Origin: JBALVT01 sp045110675
GTDB lineage: Bacteria > Pseudomonadota > Gammaproteobacteria > Pseudomonadales > Halieaceae
NCBI GenBank assembly: GCA_045110675.1
Contig: JBGCGJ010000021.1
Location: 20,039-84,038 of the forward strand
Direction of reading: 5' to 3'
DNA: 64,000 nt
Part shown: positions 25,225 to 31,701 of the stretch, piece after piece
How positions within the stretch are numbered: the stretch's first letter is position 1
How the letters are laid out: every line of letters starts with the position of its first letter
Made by a program: the position numbers and the translations under genes
Notes under the pieces: generated by a model
Told to the model about the DNA's origin: nothing
Database searches by the model: none
What the model saw: only the letters and a program-made list of their open reading frames with translations

Positions 25225-26109
25225 GTGAATGATGTGCCTGAAGACCTGAGCAAGCAATGGCCATTCCGCTGGGACCTACTGCTCCGCTATCGCTATATCG
25301 AAACCATCGCTTTGTGGGAGGGGCGGCTGACCACGCGTCACCTGTGCGACACCTTTGGCATCGGACGTCAGCAGGCCAGCAAAGACATCAACAATTATCT
25401 GAAGGAAGTTGGGCCAGGCAATCTGGAGTACGACAAATACCTCAAAGGCTATAAGCCCGCGGAAAATTTTAGTCCCGGAGTAACGCGCGGCGCCGCGGAC
25501 GAGTACTTACACTTAATGGCTCGCAACAATGAGCTGAGTGATGTGTTCGAATCCCTGGCTCTGAATACCGCGAACGCCGAGTCTCTTTCGGTGCCAGTGC
25601 GCGATGTAAAACCGGAAGTGCTGCGCCCTATTCTTCAGGCCGCCAGGCAACAAAAAAGATTGGATGTCGATTACGTCTCCATCAACAATCCCGATCACGA
25701 AGGCCGCATCATTGTGCCTCATACACTGGTTCACACCGGCTTGCGCTGGCATGTGCGCGCTTGGTGTGAAAAGAATCAGGAGTATCGGGATTTTGTGCTA
25801 AGTCGATTTCGGGATATCCCTGAAATAATGGATAAGTCCGAGCACGGCATCGAAGGTGACGAAGACTGGAATACCATGATTACCATCCGAATCGTGGCTG
25901 ATCCGAGACTGAGTAAAGAACAGCGGGGAGTAATAGAGCACGATTACGGTATGGATAACGGTGTCCTGGAAGTCTCCACTCGGGCTAAGCTGGTTCCCTA
26001 TGCGCTAAAGTTACTGCACTTGGAATACCGCGAGGAAAAGACCGATCCCACCGCACAGCAGATTATTGTAGAAAACCGCGATGAGCTGGATCGGTGGTTG
26101 TTTGGCTAG
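25225..26109 (+). CDS. WYL-domain transcriptional regulator, BrxR/CapW-like
   Basis: A 294-residue DNA-binding regulator. The N-terminus is a winged helix-turn-helix in the layout RWDLLLRYRYIETIALWEGRL, then LCDTFGIGRQQASKDINNYL, which closely follows BrxR/CapW-type repressors. A WYL domain follows (residues about 125-205, with LVHTGLRWHVRAWC and YRDFVLSRFRDI), then a C-terminal WCX-like dimerisation segment. BrxR and CapW control phage-defence loci (BREX, CBASS) and respond to a ligand bound in the WYL pocket. No defence genes are in this window, so its targets are elsewhere or different. The GTG start at 25225 lies just after an inverted repeat. Confidence 0.85.
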   Translation: MNDVPEDLSKQWPFRWDLLLRYRYIETIALWEGRLTTRHLCDTFGIGRQQASKDINNYLKEVGPGNLEYDKYLKGYKPAENFSPGVTRGAADEYLHLMARNNELSDVFESLALNTANAESLSVPVRDVKPEVLRPILQAARQQKRLDVDYVSINNPDHEGRIIVPHTLVHTGLRWHVRAWCEKNQEYRDFVLSRFRDIPEIMDKSEHGIEGDEDWNTMITIRIVADPRLSKEQRGVIEHDYGMDNGVLEVSTRAKLVPYALKLLHLEYREEKTDPTAQQIIVENRDELDRWLFG

Positions 26110-26167
26110 CGCGCAAAATATCACTGAAATGGAGCATTTACCTATGCGAACAGCAGGAGAATCCTAT

Positions 26168-28186
26168 ATGCAACGCTTGCAACAGTTGTGCCTGATACTA
26201 GCCGCCGGTTTGCTTGGCGCTTGTGGGTCAGAGCAAATTCCGGACATCAATGAAACCAGTCCGCTGACCGCGGATAGCGAAAATGCCGGCCAAAACCAGC
26301 TCCTAAATATCAACAGGGAGGTTCTGCAATTACGCGAGCCCGCAAACCCAGATCGCAACGCCTATTACGGCGACCTGCACGTCCACACGGCATATTCCTT
26401 CGACGCCTATGCCTTTGGTACAACCGCAACCCCCTACGACGCCTACCGCTATGCCAGAGGAGAAACGATAAAACATCCCTCAGGCTATGATGTAACGCTG
26501 CAACGCCCTCTGGATTTCTATGCGGTAACCGATCACGGCATGTTTATGGGTGTGGTCAAAGAAGCGGCCGACACGCGTACGGAGTTTGCCACACTGAAGG
26601 TCGCCAAGCCCCTGCACAATATCAACGCTGCCGACAATATGACCGAGACCAGTATCATCGGGCGCACAAATGCCTTCGCTTCCTTCATACCGAATGTATT
26701 AGCGGGAATAGCCGAGGGCAGTATTGATCCTACCTTGACAGAAGCCATCACCAAATCCGCCTGGCGCGATAGCATCGATGCCGCCGAGCAGTACAATCAG
26801 CCGGGTAAATTCACCACCTTCGCCGCCTACGAATACACGTCCTCCACTGACGACAGGGGCAATTTGCACCGCAACGTTATCTTTAAAAATAACCACAGAC
26901 TTCCCGCGGTACCCTTCTCGCGATTTCATTCTCAGAACCCCGAAGGGCTGTGGGATTGGATGGACGAGTTGCGTGAACAGGGTATCGAAAGTCTCGCGAT
27001 ACCACACAATTCAAACGGTTCGAACGGACAGATGTTCAAAATCACGGATTGGGCAGGCAATCCCATCGACGACGATTACGCAATCCAGCGAATGCGCAAC
27101 GAGCCCCTGGTAGAAATTACTCAGGTCAAGGGCACCTCTGAAACCCATCCGACGCTCTCCAAAAATGACGAGTGGGCCAATTTCGAAATAACGCCCTATC
27201 GAGTGGCCACTACGCTCATTAGTGACCCACCTGGTAGCTATGTTCGCGACGCCTATTTACGCGGTATGGCGATGGCGGAAAATGGGGTGGTTAATCCCTA
27301 TCGCTTCGGCCTGGTCGGAGCGAGCGATACTCATACGGGAGCAGCTTCCCTGGATGAAAAAACGTTTTTCTCCAAGGCCGGCCTGCTGGATGGGGACGCG
27401 GAAAGACGGGGCTCCATTCCCGCCTCATTTCTCACAGGCACCTTGTTAACCTGGGCTGATGAATCCAGGGTTGCCGAGGTTGACGGTAAAACTTATATCG
27501 CCTCTTCCTCTTTTGAAACCTGGAGCGCCTCAGGACTGGCTGCGGTGTGGGCTGAAGAAAATACCCGGGAGGCTATTTACGAAGCCTTTCGCCGCAAGGA
27601 GACTTTCGCAACCTCTGGCCCGAGAATCAAATTGCGTTTTTTTGCAGGCTACAGCTTCGATGAATCAATGTTATCGCAGCCGAATATGTCGAGAATTGCC
27701 TATGACTCAGGCGTAACGATGGGTGGAGATCTACACGCACAAGACGACCAAAAACCTGGATTTCTAGTCTGGGCCCTGAGCGACTCCCTGGCACAACCTC
27801 TGCAACGAGCTCAAATCATCAAGGGGTATGTCAAAAACGGCGAACACTTTGAACAGGTTTTCGACGTCGCTTGCAGCGGCGGCTCAAGCGTAGATCCCAC
27901 CACTCACCGCTGTCCGGATAACGGTGCCAAAGTCGATCTCAACGACTGCTCTACAACCGCAGGCACCGGCGCCAGTGAATTAAAAACCGTATGGCACGAC
28001 CCGACATTTGAGGCCGGTCAGGAAGCATTTTACTATGCAAGGGTACTGGAAAACCCCAGCTGCCGATGGTCTACCTGGGACGCGATTCAGGCGGGTGTAG
28101 ATCCCAGATCAGACCTCCAGGCAACGCTTCAAGAACGGGCTTGGTCATCACCTATTTGGTATAAAACCTCGGAACATACGCCGTGA
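26168..28186 (+). CDS. DUF3604 lipoprotein with PHP-like metal site
   Basis: Taken from the ATG at 26168 (672 residues), with GGAGA at 26156-26160 as Shine-Dalgarno; longer in-frame starts at 26081 and 26144 add no signal features. The signal ends in a lipobox (AAGLLGACG). The DUF3604 domain begins at YYGDLHVHTAYSFDAYAFG, whose HxH pair resembles the metal-binding start of PHP phosphoesterases. Later putative ligands are in YAVTDHGMFMG, IPHNSNGSNG and GASDTHTGA. The C-terminal part has several cysteines. Members are exported proteins of unknown reaction, inferred to be metal-dependent hydrolases. Its stop overlaps the start of the next gene by 4 bases. Confidence 0.88.
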   Translation: MQRLQQLCLILAAGLLGACGSEQIPDINETSPLTADSENAGQNQLLNINREVLQLREPANPDRNAYYGDLHVHTAYSFDAYAFGTTATPYDAYRYARGETIKHPSGYDVTLQRPLDFYAVTDHGMFMGVVKEAADTRTEFATLKVAKPLHNINAADNMTETSIIGRTNAFASFIPNVLAGIAEGSIDPTLTEAITKSAWRDSIDAAEQYNQPGKFTTFAAYEYTSSTDDRGNLHRNVIFKNNHRLPAVPFSRFHSQNPEGLWDWMDELREQGIESLAIPHNSNGSNGQMFKITDWAGNPIDDDYAIQRMRNEPLVEITQVKGTSETHPTLSKNDEWANFEITPYRVATTLISDPPGSYVRDAYLRGMAMAENGVVNPYRFGLVGASDTHTGAASLDEKTFFSKAGLLDGDAERRGSIPASFLTGTLLTWADESRVAEVDGKTYIASSSFETWSASGLAAVWAEENTREAIYEAFRRKETFATSGPRIKLRFFAGYSFDESMLSQPNMSRIAYDSGVTMGGDLHAQDDQKPGFLVWALSDSLAQPLQRAQIIKGYVKNGEHFEQVFDVACSGGSSVDPTTHRCPDNGAKVDLNDCSTTAGTGASELKTVWHDPTFEAGQEAFYYARVLENPSCRWSTWDAIQAGVDPRSDLQATLQERAWSSPIWYKTSEHTP

Positions 28187-28524
28187 GCAACAACGAGTTC
28201 GAAGACGCTTTTTCAGAAGACAGTTTTTGGGATAAGCTAAAAAACTACGCAAAATCTGCTGGTCGAGAGGTAGTAGAAAAAGCACTGCTGTTGTACTACG
28301 CGGGCCAGCAGGACAGCGCTCCTGCCTGGGCCAAAGCGACCATCGTTGGTTCGCTCGGGTATTTTATCGCCCCCCTGGACGCGATTGTCGATTTGACACC
28401 GGCCGTGGGTTACGCCGATGACCTGGGAGTGCTGGCCCTGGCATTGGCGGCGGTCGCGAGCTATATCAACGATGAAGTGCGCGAGAAAGCCTCGCTGAAA
28501 ATGCAGGATTGGTTTGGCGAGTAA
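28183..28524 (+). CDS. YkvA family (DUF1232) small membrane protein
   Basis: A 113-residue protein with the DUF1232 signature: KATIVGSLGYFIAPLDAIVDLTPAVGYADDLGVL, two short hydrophobic helices joined by a conserved D-x-x-P-x-x-GY-x-DD motif. The GTG start overlaps the stop of the DUF3604 gene (GTGA), so translation is probably coupled. The function of the family is unknown; several members sit in the inner membrane. The stop is 4 bases from that of a convergent small gene. Confidence 0.88.
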   Translation: MSNNEFEDAFSEDSFWDKLKNYAKSAGREVVEKALLLYYAGQQDSAPAWAKATIVGSLGYFIAPLDAIVDLTPAVGYADDLGVLALALAAVASYINDEVREKASLKMQDWFGE

Positions 28525-28528
28525 ACGC

Positions 28529-28729
28529 TCATAGCCCAAGGGTTAACACCGCCGAGGCGAAAAAGATCGGCAAGAGTAACTCGGGAACACACACCGCCAG
28601 GATGACAGTCCCCGCGACGCCGGCGAGCATTTTGATCACCTTATCTATGGAGTGAATTCGAGACTCCTGTGCTCGGCGCTGCAACAACTGGCGGGTTATC
28701 TGATATTCAATGTTACGGGCTGCGTTCAT
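28529..28729 (-). CDS. Small hypothetical membrane protein
   Basis: A 66-residue frame I do not recognise. A polar, charged first half (NIEYQITRQLLQRRAQESRI) is followed by a hydrophobic second half long enough for one to two membrane spans. It is tightly convergent with the DUF1232 gene, and an 8-bp inverted repeat (28737-28760) lies just upstream of its ATG. No strong Shine-Dalgarno is visible. It could be real, given its membrane-protein-like composition and fit in the gap, but homologs are needed. Confidence 0.4.
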   Translation of the reverse strand: MNAARNIEYQITRQLLQRRAQESRIHSIDKVIKMLAGVAGTVILAVCVPELLLPIFFASAVLTLGL

Positions 28730-28736
28730 GGCGGCT

Positions 28737-28760
28737 ATCTCTTATTAAGTGGTAAGAGAT
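28737..28760. repeat. 8-bp inverted repeat upstream of the small membrane-protein frame
   Basis: ATCTCTTA and TAAGAGAT are separated by 8 bases. It sits 7 bases upstream of the ATG at 28729 (minus strand), a suitable place for an operator or leader hairpin. Confidence 0.5.
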
Positions 28761-28793
28761 TCCATCTTCAAACAAGGACGCTGCCCAAACCAT

Positions 28794-28836
28794 CTGTCCA
28801 CTTTTCGATGTGTTTGAAAAAGTGACAGGTGTTTTT
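28794..28836 (+). terminator. Imperfect hairpin followed by a T-run
   Basis: The stem pairs CTGT-C-CACTTTT with AAAAGTG-ACAG (one bulge) and is followed by GTGTTTTT at 28829-28836. It could end plus-strand transcription leaving the DUF1232 gene, about 270 bases upstream. It may equally be part of the repeat-rich block. Confidence 0.4.
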
Positions 28837-28905
28837 CCAACTGCAGCCCCTCCGGAAAGCCGTCCTCTCCGGTCAGCTTTTAGAATATCGATGGTTAAAG
28901 CTGAG

Positions 28906-29013
28906 CTCAGATGGCCTGTTCCGTTTTCAAAAACCTCTATAGCATGGATGCTATAGAGGAGCCTACATGGATGTATTTACGGCGTGTTTTGAAAACGGAA
29001 CAGGCCATCTGAG
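28906..29013. repeat. Nested palindromic element 1
   Basis: A 27-bp perfect inverted repeat (28906-28932 with 28987-29013) encloses a smaller perfect hairpin (12-bp arms, 28934-28945 and 28948-28959, centred on GCATGGATGC) and a short TACAT-GG-ATGTA palindrome (28964-28975), then TTTACGGCGTG. It shares inner motifs with element 2, in the opposite orientation, but not its outer arms. No coding frame fits. It resembles a dispersed REP/MITE-like element; the exact family is unknown to me. Confidence 0.75.
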
Positions 29014-29073
29014 TGCAACCCAGCTTCGTTTAAAACACGGTTCGTAGGTTTTATATAAGCCCATTGCCGTCTA

Positions 29074-29194
29074 TTTATAAAACGTCTTCTCAAGACACGA
29101 CGTGAATCCATACCCGAAAAGCGGGGCAGGCTCTCCATGGAGTCTCGGCAGCCGCATCCATGCGGCTGACGGTCTTGAGAAGACGTTTTATAAA
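29074..29194. repeat. Nested palindromic element 2
   Basis: A 23-bp perfect inverted repeat (29074-29096 with 29172-29194) encloses a 9-bp hairpin (29149-29157 and 29160-29168, centred on GCATCCATGC) and a CTCCATGGAG palindrome (29133-29142). Read on the minus strand, the order is outer arm, GCATGGATGC hairpin, AGCCT, ATGGATTCACGTCGTG, outer arm. This mirrors element 1 while the outer arms are unrelated. Confidence 0.75.
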
Positions 29195-29257
29195 CCGACT
29201 CTCGCCCTTGGTTGGTTACTACTTTTGATCTGCGGAGGACACACTGCTGGAGACACT

Positions 29258-30004
29258 TTAGCGAGCATCCACCTGAATACCTGGATTGGATACTCGCCCA
29301 GCCAGAGAAAGAAACACCGCCGTCGAAAGGCCAGCCGCCGCAAATATCATACACATCACCATGATCTGATACCGCACCGCTACCTCTGGCGGAACCCCCG
29401 ACAAAATTTGCCCCGTCATCATGCCGGGCAAGGAGACCAGGCCTACAGCGAACAGCGAATTGATCACCGGGATCATCGCCGCTTGAAACGCGGTGTGCCT
29501 GGCATCGACCCAGGAGCGCTGATGCTCCAACTCGGCGTACAAGCGCTCCCCGGCCAGGCTAACAGCGGTCATAGCGTTGGCGAACGCCATGCCTGCCAAA
29601 GGAATCATGTAACTGGCCTGATACCAGGGCTTAAGTACCAGAACACATTGTGTGACAACCAGCAGGGTTAAACCGCCCCCTGTAGCGATCGCCAGCAAGC
29701 TGTAAAACAACAGTGATTTCCGCTCGCCGCCAACAGGCCCCAGCGCAATCCAGCTAGAGGACAGCAACATGACCAGTAAAACGAGAATCACCAGAACACT
29801 GCTGCTCGCCTCGAATATGTAAGCCAGTACATAGCCAATGAGTAGCAGTTGCAGCAGCATTCGACTCAAGGCGTAAAGCGCATTGGCCGTGTTCATTGAC
29901 CATCTGTAGAAGACGATCAGTGTGATGGCGACCGGAACGAAACACAGAGCCAGCTGAGGCAGGCCGATGGTGGCAATGACGGTATTCATTGGGGAAGTTT
30001 CCAT
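29258..30004 (-). CDS. fetB: FetB-like iron export ABC transporter permease (UPF0014)
   Basis: A 248-residue inner-membrane protein with about six to seven hydrophobic segments and the UPF0014/FetB signature AFQAAMIPVINSLFAVGLVSLPGMMTGQILSG. In E. coli FetB pairs with the ATPase FetA to export iron and resist peroxide stress. No FetA ATPase gene is adjacent here; the upstream gene is on the other strand and downstream lie only palindromic repeats. An internal ATG at 29989 (MNTVIATIG) may be the real start. The transport substrate is by homology only. Confidence 0.88.
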   Translation of the reverse strand: METSPMNTVIATIGLPQLALCFVPVAITLIVFYRWSMNTANALYALSRMLLQLLLIGYVLAYIFEASSSVLVILVLLVMLLSSSWIALGPVGGERKSLLFYSLLAIATGGGLTLLVVTQCVLVLKPWYQASYMIPLAGMAFANAMTAVSLAGERLYAELEHQRSWVDARHTAFQAAMIPVINSLFAVGLVSLPGMMTGQILSGVPPEVAVRYQIMVMCMIFAAAGLSTAVFLSLAGRVSNPGIQVDAR

Positions 30005-30122
30005 AGATGAGGGAGCTGGAATATTTTAACCTCGATTGGCCTATATTGCCGATCTCGGCGCCGGTTCAGCAAAGTCACTTATCGAACGGTCTGCAAGTGA
30101 AAAGAGCCAAGATAAATGTCCA

Positions 30123-30160
30123 TTGACCTGACCACCCCTTTTCTATAATAATTGTCAGGT
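30123..30160 (+). promoter_or_regulatory. Predicted promoter and inverted repeat of the purine-catabolism operon
   Basis: TTGACC (30123-30128) and TATAAT (30144-30149) make a sigma-70-like pair with a 15-base spacer; TAATAA at 30146-30151 would give 17. ACCTGAC (30126-30132) and GTCAGGT (30154-30160) are inverted repeats that flank the -10 region, a possible operator. The rest of the 260-base gap before xdhA shows nothing else I can name. Confidence 0.5.
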
Positions 30161-30264
30161 GTGTCAGTTTTTACTTAAGGCGATTTCACCTTCCCAAGGG
30201 TTATACAGCTCAGGTTCGCCACCTCAATTTTCCGGGCATGAGAGGGAAACAAGGAGAATAGGCT

Positions 30265-31701
30265 TTGCTACGGTTTCTGCTTCATAACACCCAACATTCT
30301 TTAGAAGATGTTAATCCTAACATCTCGGTGCTGGACTATTTGCGCGACCATCTCGACCGAGTCGGCACCAAGGAAGGTTGCGCTTCAGGTGATTGCGGGG
30401 CGTGTACCGTGGTGTTGGGGGAAGCTCGCAATGGCCAGGTGTCCTACTCGGCGATTAACGCCTGTATCACTCCCCTGGGTAATCTACACGGCAAACAACT
30501 AATAACGGTGGAGGACCTGAAGAGCGAATCTACTTTGCACCCTGTACAGCAAGCTATGGTTGATTGCCACGGTTCGCAGTGCGGGTTTTGTACTCCTGGG
30601 TTTGTGATGTCGATGTTTGCCTATCGCAAAAACAACGACACTGCCGAGCGCGATTCTATCATCGAAGCACTCGGCGGCAATCTCTGTCGCTGCACAGGAT
30701 ACCAAGCGATTATCGCCGCGGCGGAGCAAATGTTTCATTCCAGCCGTGAAGATCAGTTCTCGAAGCTCGAAGAAAGTACTCTGGCAGCGTTGAGAGCAAT
30801 ACAGGACTGCCCCGATGCGGTAACCCTGAGCGGGGCTGACAAGCAGTACCACTCACCCACCACATCAGCTGGGTTAGGCGAACTATTATCTGCGCATCCG
30901 AATGCAAAACTCGTCGCCGGCGGAACTGACTTAAGCCTCGATTTCACGCAATTTCTCAAAGAGATCGACACCCTGATCTACACCGGACGAGTGGAGGAAT
31001 TGTTGCGAGTCGATAAGACCGAAGATAGTTTGCAGATCGGATCAGCTGTCAGCTACACCGATTGCAAGGAAGTGTTATGCCAGGAATATCCTGATCTGCA
31101 TGAGTTGATCGAACGTCTCGGATCGCGACAAATACGCAACCAGGGCACCTTGGGCGGCAATGTGGGCAACGCCTCACCCATTGGCGATATGCCACCGGTA
31201 CTCATCGCCCTCAAGGCGCAATTGATTTTGCGCAGCGCTTCGGGAAGTCGGACGATTCCGGCGGAAGATTTTTTCATTAGTTATAAGGTCACGGACCTCA
31301 GAGCAGGTGAATTCATTGAGACCATCGTGGTGCCCAGAGCAAAAGCGGGTTACACATTCAAGGCTTACAAAGTCAGCAAGCGTCTCGAGGACGATATATC
31401 CGCAATCTGCGGTATTTTTTATCTACAGATCGAAGGGGGTATCGTCGCAGATGCTTCCATCGCCTTCGGTGGTATGGCGGAAATACCCAAGCGAGCGTCT
31501 GCGTGTCAACAAGCACTGATCGGTCAAGCCTGGAATCAAGAAACCGTAGATCTCGCTATGGAGGCCTTGGGGCATGACTACTCACCGATTAGCGACTTCC
31601 GCGCCTCCGCGGGTTACAGAGCCCAGGTCGCCAAAAACTTACTCCAGCGATTGTTCCAGGACAGTGATATCCAGGCCGTGCGGGTAACCCACTATGCGTA
31701 A
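30265..31701 (+). CDS. xdhA: Xanthine dehydrogenase, iron-sulfur/FAD subunit
   Basis: A 478-residue small subunit of xanthine dehydrogenase, which passes electrons from the molybdenum site to NAD+. Two [2Fe-2S] clusters are ligated by CASGDCGAC (N-terminal plant-type ferredoxin domain) and by CGFCTPGF with LCRCTGY. An FAD-binding domain follows (LVAGGTDLSLDF, then RNQGTLGGNVGNASPIGD). The start is TTG at 30265, supported by AAGGAG at 30251-30256. Its 3' end overlaps xdhB by 8 bases. It opens the operon that converts guanine and xanthine to glyoxylate and urea. Confidence 0.95.
   Translation: MLRFLLHNTQHSLEDVNPNISVLDYLRDHLDRVGTKEGCASGDCGACTVVLGEARNGQVSYSAINACITPLGNLHGKQLITVEDLKSESTLHPVQQAMVDCHGSQCGFCTPGFVMSMFAYRKNNDTAERDSIIEALGGNLCRCTGYQAIIAAAEQMFHSSREDQFSKLEESTLAALRAIQDCPDAVTLSGADKQYHSPTTSAGLGELLSAHPNAKLVAGGTDLSLDFTQFLKEIDTLIYTGRVEELLRVDKTEDSLQIGSAVSYTDCKEVLCQEYPDLHELIERLGSRQIRNQGTLGGNVGNASPIGDMPPVLIALKAQLILRSASGSRTIPAEDFFISYKVTDLRAGEFIETIVVPRAKAGYTFKAYKVSKRLEDDISAICGIFYLQIEGGIVADASIAFGGMAEIPKRASACQQALIGQAWNQETVDLAMEALGHDYSPISDFRASAGYRAQVAKNLLQRLFQDSDIQAVRVTHYA

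Noticed and set aside
23214..28524. A phage-defence island around the BrxR/CapW-like regulator
   Set aside because: No nuclease, methylase, cyclase, BREX or toxin gene is found in the flanking 20 kb; neighbours are lipoproteins and metabolic enzymes.
28906..29194. CRISPR array or integron attC sites
   Set aside because: There are only two palindromic units with different arms and no regular spacers, no cas genes and no integrase.
30123..30160. E. coli-type RutR site (TTGACCA-N2-TGGTCAA) at the xdhA promoter
   Set aside because: Only a left half-site (TTGACC) is present; the right half is missing, so I do not call a RutR box.
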